Source: Haloquadratum walsbyi J07HQW1
Lineage (GTDB): Archaea; Halobacteriota; Halobacteria; Halobacteriales; Haloferacaceae
Assembly: GCA_000415965.1 (NCBI GenBank)
Contig: KE356560.1
Coordinates: forward strand, 621,304-685,303
Length of the DNA: 64,000 nucleotides
Reading direction: 5' to 3'
Shown here: in pieces, positions 9,715 through 18,884 of the stretch
Layout: each line of letters starts with the position of its first letter
Position numbering within the stretch: position 1 is the first letter of the stretch
The notes under the pieces: generated by a model
Databases searched by the model: none
What the model was told of the DNA's origin: nothing
The model's input: the letters and a program-made list of their open reading frames with translations, nothing else
Made by a program: the position numbers and the translations under genes

Positions 9715-10078
9715 ACTGCTCGTTCTCCACGCTCGGATGTTCGCTGGGTGCGTCTTCGCGCCACGACTGCTTATCTTCGTCACCGAGTTGCTCGTTGAAC
9801 AGAGCGGTCGCCCGTTCGTAGCCACTATACCCGTCAAGTCACTGGGTGTCATCAGTTACGGTCTAGTAGGTTGCCCTGTGTTCGACCAAGCCACGGTTCT
9901 TCAGTCGCGAGAGCGCAGTGCTGACCGCGCCCTCGTCGAGGGCGACTTGAGAGGCAATCTCGCGTCTTGAACGGACGATCGTCGTGAGCAGCGAGAAACC
10001 CGATACCTGATTCGGGACCGATAGGTCTTTGAGTTCGTCCTCAGTTGTGTTCTCGAAGGTGTCTCGGTCGATGGACAT
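9713..10078 (-). pseudogene. MarR-type winged-helix antitoxin partner, decayed
   Basis: Starting at ATG 10078 the reading is MSIDRDTFENTTEDELKDL, then REIASQVALDEGAVSTALSR and LKNRGLVEHRATY, a clear winged-helix DNA-binding domain. The Trp expected next is TAG, and TGA follows a few codons later, after which the same frame continues GYERATALFNEQLGDEDKQ to a TGA at 9713-9715. This two-domain form is the common partner of haloarchaeal PemK-like toxins, and the toxin remnant overlaps its end. Two nonsense mutations make simple sequencing error unlikely. Confidence 0.65.
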
Positions 10079-10412
10079 CTTAAACGAAGGTACGCCACCC
10101 ACTATGAAGAGTGTCAGAACTGAGATTATTGAAAATACCGAAGGAGATAATACTACGCTGTTCAGCGAGTAGAAATCACCCCAAGCAAGAAATCTGAGAA
10201 TCATATGCGTTCAGAAAGTCAGCCTCAACTCATGCCACTATCACCGAATGTGGGGGTTTGCCCTTTATTCAGATCCGATCAAACGGTAATTAGAGTACTG
10301 ATATCAGCTGTATTGTATGGATAAGTTGACTCTTTTCAGAATCACTGAGTCACCGCGGATAAGAATCTGTGCCCGATTAATTCACTCGTATGAGTAGTGC
10401 ATACTATCGTAA

Positions 10413-11471
10413 TCAATCCTGTTGAAAAAGGTGGATTGCAGTCAGAGGAAACGTAACTTCGATCGTCTCATCCGGCACAAGTGATAGTCGATGTGTCATT
10501 GGCGGATGGACAGTCGCCGTCAGCGTAATATCTGCTGTCTGGATAGCAACAGTCACTCGAGTCATCGATCCTTCAGTCAATTGTTGAATAATCGTCCCAA
10601 TGAATGAATGACACTGACTTTGGAGGTCACGCATTGATTGCGGACCAACCTGTATGCGGGCGGGGTGAACAGAGGCAGTAACGTAATTATCGCCCGTCCA
10701 AGTGACTGTAGTCTGAAGTGTCTGCTCACCGGTGTTGATAATCGCACCGTGCTCATTATGATCAGTTACGGTGACATCGAACAGATTCTCATTTCCGGTA
10801 AACTGGGCAACGAATGCAGTGGTGGGGGCATCGCGAATTACCTGTGGGGTTCCAATCTGTTCGATCATCCCTGCTTTGACAATTGCAAGACGGTCACCAA
10901 GTGCAGTTGCTGTTCGTTGATCATGGGTGACGTATATGACCGGAATATCGAGTGTCTGGAATAACGTCCGGAGATCACCTCGAAGTCGGCGACGAATTGG
11001 CGCATCAAGACTTGAGAGCGGTTCATCAAGAAGCAATACAGCTGGATCAGCAGCGAGTGTTCGGGCAAGCGCAACACGCTGGCGCTCACCACCAGACAGC
11101 GCTCCTGGCTTTCGGTCAAGAATGTGATCAATATCCAACAGCCTGGTATATCTGTCGATATGCTCAGTCGTGGGAGCCGCATAGGCAATATTTTCATACG
11201 CTGTCATATGTGGAAACAACGCTCCATCCTGGAACACAACGCCAACATCCCGACGCTCAATTGGGCAATCGACCAGTGAACGTCCATTGAGCCGGATTGA
11301 GCCAGCATCTGGTTGAACGATCCCAGCGACTGATGAAAGGATAGTTGTTTTTCCACTCCCGGATGGACCAAGGACCGCAAGAACCTCATTATCGATTGCA
11401 AACGAAAGTGGTCCGAGCGTGAAATTCTCATACGTCGTCGTGACATCAGTCAGTGTGAGGGTCATGTCCAT
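10413..11471 (-). CDS. wtpC: ABC transporter ATPase, tungstate/molybdate importer
   Basis: 352 residues. The nucleotide-binding domain has Walker A GPSGSGKTT (35-43), Q-loop at 81, signature LSGGERQR (125-132), Walker B LLLDEP (146-151) and switch His183 in YVTHD. A C-terminal region from about 240 resembles the TOBE/OB fold of molybdate and sulfate importers. The gene overlaps the end of the permease gene by about 10 bp, and the binding-protein gene lies upstream, giving the complete importer in the order binding protein, permease, ATPase. ATG 11471 and ATG 11465 are both possible starts. Substrate class is inferred mainly from the binding protein. Confidence 0.88.
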   Translation of the reverse strand: MDMTLTLTDVTTTYENFTLGPLSFAIDNEVLAVLGPSGSGKTTILSSVAGIVQPDAGSIRLNGRSLVDCPIERRDVGVVFQDGALFPHMTAYENIAYAAPTTEHIDRYTRLLDIDHILDRKPGALSGGERQRVALARTLAADPAVLLLDEPLSSLDAPIRRRLRGDLRTLFQTLDIPVIYVTHDQRTATALGDRLAIVKAGMIEQIGTPQVIRDAPTTAFVAQFTGNENLFDVTVTDHNEHGAIINTGEQTLQTTVTWTGDNYVTASVHPARIQVGPQSMRDLQSQCHSFIGTIIQQLTEGSMTRVTVAIQTADITLTATVHPPMTHRLSLVPDETIEVTFPLTAIHLFQQD

Positions 11472-12277
11472 GGATTGTGCGCAACGGTATGCAAAACAAT
11501 GAGTGAAACCAAAGCAACAGCAAGAAGAATAATCGCAACCGGATATGCCCGCTCAATTCCGGCAGCGACAAACGATACCCATATTTGAACCGGCATAGTC
11601 CGCGGGTAATATGCGAGCATCATCGTCGCACCGAACTCACCCATTGCGCGAGCAAATGCAAGTGTCACACCAGCAAGAATACCTGGACCTGCGAGTGGAA
11701 CGGTTATATGACGGGCTGTCTGGAGACGACTTTTGCCAAGTGCACGAGATGCGTACTCAAGTGTCTCATCAACTCGTTCAATGGCTGCTTTCGCCGTGAC
11801 AACAACAAAGGGTGACGCGACAAACGTCTGTGCAAGCACAACACCGGCGAGTGACCGGGTCAAGTTGATCCCACTAGCACCCGCGATGTCTCCAAGCGAT
11901 GTCGTTGGACCGATGACAGTTAATAATACAACGCCACTGACCGTGGGGGGAAGAACAAGTGGTAAAACAACAAACCCAAGACCTACCTGCTGCCAGACTG
12001 TCTCTGTGCGCGCAAGCCAATATGCCAATGGAAGACCAAGTCCAGTTGCAAGAAGTGTGCTGAGTGATGCACCGAGTACTGATGTCATGATTGCCCGTTG
12101 AACTGCCGGGTCAGTGAGTTCAGCAAAGACCGTGATTGGTCGGACCGACAGAAGGAGTGAAATAACTGGGATCGAATAATAAAAGAGCAATAAGCCACCG
12201 AGAAGAAAAACGATACTCAACCAATCACGGTGAATTGAAATCAACTTGAAAGTAGTATCTGTCTGAGATGAGGACAT
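11462..12277 (-). CDS. wtpB: ABC transporter permease, tungstate/molybdate importer
   Basis: 271 residues with about six membrane helices from residue 20 on. The cytoplasmic coupling segment EYASRALGKSRLQTARHITVP (about 173-195) carries the EAA-type pattern that docks on the ATPase. Length and the run VLPLVLPPTVSGVVLL match ModB/WtpB permeases. It is followed with a short overlap by the ATPase gene and preceded, after about 250 bp, by the substrate-binding lipoprotein on the same strand. Confidence 0.87.
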   Translation of the reverse strand: MSSSQTDTTFKLISIHRDWLSIVFLLGGLLLFYYSIPVISLLLSVRPITVFAELTDPAVQRAIMTSVLGASLSTLLATGLGLPLAYWLARTETVWQQVGLGFVVLPLVLPPTVSGVVLLTVIGPTTSLGDIAGASGINLTRSLAGVVLAQTFVASPFVVVTAKAAIERVDETLEYASRALGKSRLQTARHITVPLAGPGILAGVTLAFARAMGEFGATMMLAYYPRTMPVQIWVSFVAAGIERAYPVAIILLAVALVSLIVLHTVAHNPWT

Positions 12278-12525
12278 GCTTGTGAACTTATATATCAGAC
12301 AGACGTCACTACTGAGTACCCTTCTTTGTTCGTATAACTGAATAACAGTAATATCATATCAAACCACAAATACTTGTGCTCGGTCCAGATGGTAATACTC
12401 ATGAGTTATTCTCGACGGTGTATAAGTTCATGATGATTCTCAAGCGACTGCACTCACAAATCGAATTTAGCAATAAACTCCGAGGAACGTCTGGATATGC
12501 TCGCATCATAACTTGACCATTCATG

Positions 12526-13623
12526 TCAATGGAGGATTGTCAGAGAATCAATTTCAGTGTCCGTCGGCGAAACCGAAGATGGATATGATTCCATACGGGA
12601 TTTATCCTTTGTGGATGTCGTATCGGACGGCATTACCTCTTTAACCGCGGTGGGAACATCGCCCACATGCTGTGGGAACTGATTACGCTGGATGAACCCA
12701 GCGTCAGTAAGATACTGTCCGGTCGTGTGTACATTGAAAACCGCTATTGCGGCTTTGCTCATGTGTCTGATTGTTGACCCATAGTTGATAATATTACCCT
12801 CGATCGTTTGCTCACTTGGGAGTGTGTACGAGACAGTCGAATACCATGAATCAACGTATCGAGGATTGCTCAAATTGATTTGATCTGGTAGATCAATATA
12901 TGCGTAATCACGCTCTATCGCCATATTTCTGTATGTGACTGCAGCGTCAATTGATCCTGTCTCAAATCGGCTAACTAGTCCGGTTTCTGGGTAGATATTG
13001 TTTCGATTCTTGAATGCCGGCATGAGCTGTGATACATCATCATAATATCGCGAGGCGAGTTCCAGCATAAATAGCGTTCGGTACCCGAGAGGGTCTTGAT
13101 CTGGGTCTGTGCGACCAAATCTCACAGTCTCGTTTAATAATGATTTATACCACGCATCTGTCGTTGCAAGGCGACGACCACCTGCTGTCTCAGGATTGTA
13201 GGCAAGAACAATTGCGTTGCTTGTGAATACAGAATACCACTTGGGAGACAGAGGTTGCTCAAAGAGTGCGGTATCAGCCACGGTGACAATATCTGGGTCT
13301 CGTTGTCCATCAGCAATAAGCCGGGCAACTGTCGCAGACCCGTGTGACTCAACGTGGACAGGAACCTCAAGTGATGATCTCAGCCCATTCTCAATTGCGT
13401 ATTGGAGACTGCCAGCTGCAAGGATTGCAATCGTCGGTGAAGTCGTCGGCGTGGTCGCATCTGATGTGATTGATGTCGATGTTGATGCAGCAGACGGGGT
13501 ATTTTGCGCATCACCCGTTAATGCAGTATCACCAGACGCAGCGCACCCAGCTGTAGCGGTTGTCAACCCGCCAGCGATCATCTCGAGAAATCTCCGTCGA
13601 GATGCTTGTGGGTCCTGAGACAT
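12526..13623 (-). CDS. wtpA: Tungstate/molybdate-binding lipoprotein
   Basis: Starting at ATG 13623 gives 365 residues beginning MSQDPQASRRRFLEMIAGG, a twin-arginine signal with lipobox TAGC, so the protein is exported folded and lipid-anchored. An upstream in-frame start (13707) would add 28 residues ahead of the signal and is rejected. After a Thr/Ser/Ala-rich linker come ILAAGSLQYAIE, VESHGSATVARLI and FGRTDPDQDPLGYRTL; the last is typical of the WtpA group of oxyanion receptors. GSIDAAVTYRNMA is the second-lobe binding segment. A TATA-like element lies 24-33 bp upstream. Confidence 0.85.
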   Translation of the reverse strand: MSQDPQASRRRFLEMIAGGLTTATAGCAASGDTALTGDAQNTPSAASTSTSITSDATTPTTSPTIAILAAGSLQYAIENGLRSSLEVPVHVESHGSATVARLIADGQRDPDIVTVADTALFEQPLSPKWYSVFTSNAIVLAYNPETAGGRRLATTDAWYKSLLNETVRFGRTDPDQDPLGYRTLFMLELASRYYDDVSQLMPAFKNRNNIYPETGLVSRFETGSIDAAVTYRNMAIERDYAYIDLPDQINLSNPRYVDSWYSTVSYTLPSEQTIEGNIINYGSTIRHMSKAAIAVFNVHTTGQYLTDAGFIQRNQFPQHVGDVPTAVKEVMPSDTTSTKDKSRMESYPSSVSPTDTEIDSLTILH

Positions 13624-13646
13624 TGTATAATGGGGAGCGATTCGTG

Positions 13647-13656
13647 AATAAAAATA
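13647..13656 (-). promoter_or_regulatory. TATA box for the wtpA operon
   Basis: On the reverse strand TATTTTTATT lies 24-33 bp upstream of ATG 13623, consistent with a leaderless haloarchaeal promoter and supporting that start. Confidence 0.5.
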
Positions 13657-14059
13657 CTTACGTTTTATCTTAATTGTTGATAAATGTGGTTTCAATATAT
13701 GCAACATGTTAGATAGCGATTAATACATTATTACCGATGGTACCACTCAGAAATATGAGTGAGTTATTTCTATGCATATAAGTAATATGACTCGTCGGGC
13801 GACTTTTCATACACCTGCTCTATGTCAGAAAAATCAGAATCACACGCCAGTGGGGAATCCATAATCGCGTCCGTGGATAGCTCGTGTTCAGCTGATTGAG
13901 GGTGGCGAACCCAATATCGAAGTAATTAAACACAGACGTTTGGTAGCTATGATAGCTCGCCGGTCAGACGGGACACCAGCGGGCACCCGAGTACTCGGGA
14001 TGATATGTGGGAATGCGTCATTGACGTCCCCGAATCGCAAGCGCCCGTGGTGAAAATAC
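13657..14059. other. Intergenic region with palindrome upstream of rpl15e
   Basis: About 400 bp without a supported gene. The first half is A+T-rich promoter DNA of the wtpA operon. The second half is more G+C-rich and contains a perfect 14-bp palindrome, CCCGAGTACTCGGG (13986-13999), about 60 bp before the L15e start. It could be an operator or an RNA hairpin in the L15e leader. Confidence 0.4.
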
Positions 14060-14650
14060 ATGGCACGAAGTTTTTACTCGCATATTAAAGAGGCATGGAA
14101 ACAACCCGGCGATGGTAAGCTCGCCGAGTTGCAATGGCAGCGAAAGCAGGAATGGCGAGACCAAGGTGCAATCGTCCGCATTGACCGTCCGACCAGACTT
14201 GACAAAGCACGCGAACTTGGATATAAGGCCAAACAAGGTGTCATCGTTACGCGTGTTGCTGTTCGAAAGGGTGGCGCACGGAAGAAACGATTCACCGGCG
14301 GTCGACGAAGTAAACGACAGGGAGTTAATCGACTGGGTCGACGAACGAGTATTCAGCGCATCGCTGAAGAGCGTGCGGCACGGAAATATCCAAACCTTCG
14401 GACACTAGCATCATACTGGGTTGGTGAGGATGGATCACAAAAATGGCACGAGATTATTCTCATCGATCCTGAGCATCCAGCGATTGAGAACGATGACGAT
14501 CTAAACTGGATCTGCGATGATACCCACCGAGGTCGCGCCTTCAGAGGATTAACGAACGCCGGTCGGTCAAACCGGGGACTGCAAAACCGTGGTAAAGGTG
14601 CTGAGCACACTCGCCCCAGTGCCGGATCCGATAGTCGACGTGGAAAGTAA
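14060..14650 (+). CDS. rpl15e: 50S ribosomal protein L15e
   Basis: 196 residues beginning MARSFYSHIKEAWKQP, with GYKAKQGVIVTRVAVRKGG and the basic segment KKRFTGGRRSKRQGVNRLG, all highly conserved in archaeal and eukaryotic L15e. The protein is a structural component of the large ribosomal subunit. It is strongly basic in the middle, as expected for an rRNA-binding protein, and carries an acidic stretch near 140-150, common in haloarchaea. The C-terminal tail is Gly/Arg-rich. Monocistronic by appearance. Confidence 0.97.
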   Translation: MARSFYSHIKEAWKQPGDGKLAELQWQRKQEWRDQGAIVRIDRPTRLDKARELGYKAKQGVIVTRVAVRKGGARKKRFTGGRRSKRQGVNRLGRRTSIQRIAEERAARKYPNLRTLASYWVGEDGSQKWHEIILIDPEHPAIENDDDLNWICDDTHRGRAFRGLTNAGRSNRGLQNRGKGAEHTRPSAGSDSRRGK

Positions 14651-14720
14651 CACACACGAAGACAACCTTATTCTTACACTGACGCTCTGGTTTTTTGTTG
14701 ATTGACTCATACAATTATGT

Positions 14721-15608
14721 ATGTCACCGCCGTCAGCACCTCGACCAAATGATGGGGCTGAATCACCATCGAGTTCAGATGAACATACGGAGGCAGCAGG
14801 TGGTCTTTCGCTCGATTCGACACAGCTTGATCGATACTCACGACACATAATCATGGATGAGGTCGGACCGGACGGACAGGCGCGGTTACTAAATGCAGAT
14901 GTTCTTATCGTCGGAGCCGGCGGATTAGGCTCGCCAGTTATTCAGTATCTCGCAGCTGCTGGTGTTGGTACCATTGGAATCGTCGATGATGATGTTGTCG
15001 AACGAAGTAATCTTCAGCGTCAGGTCGTTCACCGCGATGAGGATGTGGGTAATTCAAAGGTTGAAAGCGCAGCTCAATTTATTACCAATCTCAATCCTGA
15101 TAGCACAGTCATGACGTATCAGAATCGAATTGATAAACAGTCCATTCGAGACATTGTTCCCGGCTATGATATTGTCGTTGATGCCTCAGATAATTTTCCG
15201 ACGCGATATTTGTTGAACGATTTTTGTCGACTTCAGGGAATACCAATCGCACATGGGGCGATCTATAAATTTGAAGGACAGGTGACAACGCTCGTCCCTG
15301 ATGGACCCTGCTATCGATGCCTATTCCCAGAGGCGCCTGAGCCAGGTACGGTTCCTGATTGTGCAGCAACCGGTGTTTTGGGGGTTCTTCCTGGAACAGT
15401 CGGATGCCTGCAGGCAACAGAGGTAATCAAGATTATTCTCGATACCGGTGATCCGCTTACCGGTAAATTAGGGTTTTATGATGCATTAGAGGCAAGTTTC
15501 GAGCACATATCATATCAGTCGGATCCCACATGTCCTGTCTGCGGTGAGACACCAATCCAATCGATTGAGACAGTCGAATACGCTGAGGGGTGTGGGGTCA
15601 GTGAGTGA
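14721..15608 (+). CDS. ubaA: UbaA, E1-like activator of SAMPs (ThiF/MoeB/HesA family)
   Basis: 295 residues. ATP-binding loop GAGGLGSP (66-73), RSNLQRQ (95-101), DNFPTRY (157-163), the putative catalytic Cys214 in PDCAATGVLG, and zinc Cys pairs at CYRC (197-200) and CPVC (271-274). In Haloferax, UbaA adenylates the small modifiers SAMP1-3 for protein conjugation and for sulfur transfer to molybdopterin and tRNA. The first 33 residues, rich in Ser, Pro and Glu, are an extension ahead of the usual LDRYSRHI start and may mean that translation begins later, although no in-frame ATG lies closer than residue 45. Confidence 0.93.
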   Translation: MSPPSAPRPNDGAESPSSSDEHTEAAGGLSLDSTQLDRYSRHIIMDEVGPDGQARLLNADVLIVGAGGLGSPVIQYLAAAGVGTIGIVDDDVVERSNLQRQVVHRDEDVGNSKVESAAQFITNLNPDSTVMTYQNRIDKQSIRDIVPGYDIVVDASDNFPTRYLLNDFCRLQGIPIAHGAIYKFEGQVTTLVPDGPCYRCLFPEAPEPGTVPDCAATGVLGVLPGTVGCLQATEVIKIILDTGDPLTGKLGFYDALEASFEHISYQSDPTCPVCGETPIQSIETVEYAEGCGVSE

Positions 15609-15740
15609 ACCAGTATGAGCTTCTTCGATTTACTCTGCTCAATTTCGGTTGGCTTTTTGATATAATCCACAGGCAGTTCACTATTATTTTGACACTGAAT
15701 TACTGAAAGCGCGCGAGACAGTCGCTTAAACGATATACAG

Positions 15741-16655
15741 CTAGACAATTGGCAGTATTAATCCAGTGGCGAGAAGGATATTCGTAGATAAGATGAATAT
15801 AACATTGTTGCGAAGCACGACCGTTGGGGGACGCTCCTCAGGCGTCTGTACCGACCACATTACGGGGCGGAATGCAGCGACAGCCCCAAAAAGCGCAACT
15901 AAGGCTGTGCGTGGGAATATATTTGACACGACACCAAAAGCGATAATCACTGGAACGGATACTGTTGTGACTGCATAGAGACGACCACTCCACGCGTGTC
16001 CAAAGCGATGGATGAGATTTGCCCGACCACCGTATTGATCAGGTACTACATCAGGAAATTCATTGAGCAAAAGCAGATTGAATGTTAAGATAAACGCCGG
16101 CACTGCAGCAAACAATTCAACGGATGAGATTTCTCCTGACTGGATGAGTGCTGCTCCAATGACAGGAAGTCCACCGAGTCCGAGCCCAGCAGCAATCTCG
16201 CCAAGTCCGAATTTCGTCAGGTACTCTGTGTATGCAAGAACGCTGATAGCACCTATTACATAAATCGGAATCAGTATCGGTCCAATAACCAGCAGAAACC
16301 ATATCCCAATGATCCCACCGATAGCCGCGGTAAGATATCCAAATCGATAGACGGTCGTTGTGTCGATATCGCTCGTTGGAAGTGTTTTACTTCCCCCTGA
16401 GAAGGGTGTGGCGTCTGTACGTTTATCGATTCCCGACTCATAATCAGCCGCCTCATTTAATGCATTTACTGAGATATGTAACGCAATCAGCCCGATGAGT
16501 GCAACTCCAGTCCGAATAACGCTGATGGATCCAGTATGAGCGGCCGACGCAGCAGCACCAAGTGCAATAAGAGTGATTGGAAGCGCTAAAAACGGCGGTC
16601 GAGAGACACTGATGAGTGGCCGTAATTGACCAATATATTGAGTAATGGCGGCCAT
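15741..16655 (-). CDS. UbiA-family prenyltransferase
   Basis: 304 residues, about eight to nine membrane helices. The first Asp-rich motif is NALNEAADYESGID (about 64-77), the prenyl-diphosphate/Mg2+ site of the UbiA family, followed by TPFSGGSKTLP. A second acidic site is NEFPDVVPDQYGGRANL (about 196-212). The enzyme attaches an isoprenoid chain to an aromatic or other acceptor at the membrane, as in menaquinone synthesis (MenA-like). The acceptor cannot be read from sequence. It converges with ubaA and has no operon partners. Confidence 0.88.
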   Translation of the reverse strand: MAAITQYIGQLRPLISVSRPPFLALPITLIALGAAASAAHTGSISVIRTGVALIGLIALHISVNALNEAADYESGIDKRTDATPFSGGSKTLPTSDIDTTTVYRFGYLTAAIGGIIGIWFLLVIGPILIPIYVIGAISVLAYTEYLTKFGLGEIAAGLGLGGLPVIGAALIQSGEISSVELFAAVPAFILTFNLLLLNEFPDVVPDQYGGRANLIHRFGHAWSGRLYAVTTVSVPVIIAFGVVSNIFPRTALVALFGAVAAFRPVMWSVQTPEERPPTVVLRNNVIFILSTNILLATGLILPIV

Positions 16656-16752
16656 GTCATTTATTCAACGAGCAGTGAATAAGAGCTACTCGACACATCC
16701 ACACTAGACACGCCCACATATCATCTATCATTTATATACAGAAATCGTCTTC

Positions 16753-17307
16753 TTAATTATAGCTGAAGGGTTGAAGGGTACTGTCATATGGTGTCCGACT
16801 TGGGTGTGCAGGATGCCCGTCAGTGGTTGTTGTAATCGCATGCCAGTCAACGTCAAGAGCCGCTGTGATTTCACGTCCTCGTCCATTTATCGTCCCGTTG
16901 ACTCCCCACCCAGCAACAATCCGGCTTGCCTCATGACAGATATCTCGAAGATACTGATCATTTCGTGGTCCAACTGGGGCTGGATGTGATTTAATCGCAG
17001 CTGGGTCTGTGCTCCGCAGGGCGAATAAATTTCCAATAACCACACAGCCAAATCCCATCCCATTCGCATACGTCATACACCGTGTCGTTGTCCGATCGTC
17101 TGTTTCTGCATCAGCCCGACTGGGGTTCAACAGCACAAACGCTATTGTTGGTGCCGCCGGATCCCATGTACGATCAAGTCGATACCGATAATCGTCATTC
17201 TCACTTATGATTGCTTCACGCGTGACATCCGTCGGTGCTGTTGGGTCTGATCCTGGAGTGTCGTACACACAGTATAGATTATCAGGTGGGTATAACAGTC
17301 CATCCAT
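16753..17307 (-). CDS. DUF1643 family protein
   Basis: 184 residues. The pattern FVLLNPSRADAETDDRTTTRC, then GFGCVVIGNLFALRSTDP and APVGPRNDQYL, is that of the DUF1643 family, whose biochemical role is unknown. A late GRGREI and HPSRTPYD complete the conserved core. No signal or membrane helix, so probably cytoplasmic. The gene stands alone between the UbiA gene and a mobile-element relic. Confidence 0.82.
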   Translation of the reverse strand: MDGLLYPPDNLYCVYDTPGSDPTAPTDVTREAIISENDDYRYRLDRTWDPAAPTIAFVLLNPSRADAETDDRTTTRCMTYANGMGFGCVVIGNLFALRSTDPAAIKSHPAPVGPRNDQYLRDICHEASRIVAGWGVNGTINGRGREITAALDVDWHAITTTTDGHPAHPSRTPYDSTLQPFSYN

Positions 17308-17448
17308 TTCAGTAATTTTAATTGATACAGGCTTTGTCCTCTTCGCCGTGGAGCGAGTAAAACGAACGAGTAATGAAGAGATGGAGGTACGACCGTATAC
17401 TATCTTCGGAAAATATACTCATCACGAATTCTTATATCTGGATTAGTC

Positions 17449-17991
17449 TTGACATCCTCCTCGGTCTCAAGGCGGAAGGAATCCTACGGCACTGCACCGC
17501 TTCGCTTAGTTGGGACCGGGAGTGGGAGTATCACGTTTGGGTTGAGGTTTGGGTTTGGGTTTGCAGACTCCCACTCCCACTCCCAATACTAAGCCAGGAT
17601 ACCGTTGGAATCGGTGTGTGGTCGGTCACTGGGCAGTCTCCAAGGAGTGCCAAATCCCGCCACCGGTACTCCCCTCCTCAACCGAGGCGAAGTCCCTGCG
17701 TTGGTTGTGCCACAGGAGCTCCGGTCGGTCTCATTAGACTCGGAGTTACTTGCATTGGTGATGAGAGCCCGATGCTTGTTATGTGATTCCTACACGGACC
17801 CTGTTTCCAACGTGGGCGGACACTCACAGTTACACTCATACTTACACTCGAACCGCCACCTGTCGGACACCCGGCTACATTGGGGTCAGAACCGATGTGC
17901 CGACACTAACACTCACAGACACACCGCTGTCCAACACAAACGTTCGGAATCCCACTGTGACGGCGCGTATCTACAGCCTCAGTGGGATTCG
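17449..17991 (+). repeat. Non-autonomous element M1 (about 540 bp) with tnpB-type end hairpin
   Basis: Left end TTGACATCCTCC followed by an imperfect hairpin and GGAATCC, matching inverted ends of M2 and M3 and the left end of M4. The other end carries the segment around ACAGCCTCAGTGGGATT, the reverse complement of the start of M2 and M3, and here also forms an AATCCCACTG/CAGTGGGATT hairpin. The interior shares long homologous blocks with M2-M4. Next to the first end is a tract of GGTTTG hexamers plus a perfect inverted repeat GGGAGTGGGAGT (17518-17529) / ACTCCCACTCCC (17567-17578). No intact transposase is encoded; open frames through it are not conserved between copies. Confidence 0.75.
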
Positions 17992-18255
17992 CCTGTTCAG
18001 CGTATAACACAAGCGCATAGGCTCGTTTTCATATTTCGAAACGTCAGATCGTATCACCGCCTGACGCGTCTCTGTCGTGGCGAGAAGATCGCTTTGACAT
18101 CGCCATACGCGCTGGAATACCGCCCTGGTCATGTGCAGGACAACACAGGCGGCAACCGGTCATGAGGGCTGAAAACTCGTGTTTCTCACAGCCGGATAAA
18201 AAGACACCCCTGAACTTGCCTTCGAGAGATCCTCACCGATAGGTAGGGAGCCTAA
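17992..18255. other. Non-coding stretch after M1
   Basis: No supported gene; the forward ORF crossing it starts inside M1. The sequence is moderately G+C-rich with no convincing domain in any frame. Confidence 0.3.
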
Positions 18256-18396
18256 TTACCGACGAATCGCTTGTATTCCTTTCTTAGCACCGTAATATGC
18301 CCATTCCGCACTGTAACAGAATATACACCCTTTGAATTGTGGCTTCCTTTCTGCCTCTGTGTCTCTCTCTGTCGACGTATCATCATACGCGCTCAT
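18256..18396 (-). CDS. Small protein with CxxC motif
   Basis: From ATG 18396 the frame encodes 46 residues, MSAYDDTSTERDTEAERKP followed by GCIFCYSAEWAYYGAKKGIQ. The acidic N-terminal half and compact aromatic C-terminal half with a single CxxC pair look like a real haloarchaeal micro-protein rather than chance; the frame upstream of this Met has a different, non-acidic composition. One CxxC could make half a zinc site in a dimer or a redox pair. Function unknown. Confidence 0.5.
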   Translation of the reverse strand: MSAYDDTSTERDTEAERKPQFKGCIFCYSAEWAYYGAKKGIQAIRR

Positions 18397-18636
18397 ATAT
18401 ATGATGATGTTATGATACGCACGATAATGAAGGGTTTGACGCATCACAGTACTGAACTGCATTATTATTTCAATTCAGTATTAATATTGATTATCTCTGT
18501 GCACACGCTGTGAATGTACAGTCATTCTGAGAATATTCCGGATGTGAGTGTGTGTGTCTGTGCGATTTTTCGGATCTCAACCACTATTTGAGCGGAGTTG
18601 GGTAATTAAGTTAATGTAACACCTATATTAGCATAC

Positions 18637-18870
18637 ATGGACGGTTCGGGTGGAAATATTGCACTATCAGAACGACAAAAAGAGGCTTGGAAACTCGTCA
18701 AACACGAGAATATGTCATACCAAGTCGCAGCAGAAATGATGGGGATCACCCAAGATACACTTGAAAAACACTTAATCGCATGTCATCAAAAAAGACAGAA
18801 CTGGCAGTACACGATTGATTGGATGAAGGGTAATTCATCCAAGACTGAAAGTAAAACTGAAACTGAGTGA
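18637..18870 (+). CDS. Small helix-turn-helix protein
   Basis: 77 residues. LSERQKEAWKLVKHENMSYQVAAEMMGITQDTLEKHL (10-46, read as two adjoining helices and a recognition helix) is a sigma-70 region-4/LuxR-like helix-turn-helix. The last 15 residues are Lys/Glu/Thr repeats. It is probably a small DNA-binding regulator; the target is unknown. An A+T-rich stretch precedes it (about 18600-18630). Confidence 0.7.
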   Translation: MDGSGGNIALSERQKEAWKLVKHENMSYQVAAEMMGITQDTLEKHLIACHQKRQNWQYTIDWMKGNSSKTESKTETE

Positions 18871-18884
18871 CACAGGATAATATA

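Noticed and set aside
17605..18165. Forward ORF of 186 residues through M1
   Set aside because: The frame is not conserved in M2-M4 and runs out of the element into unrelated DNA.
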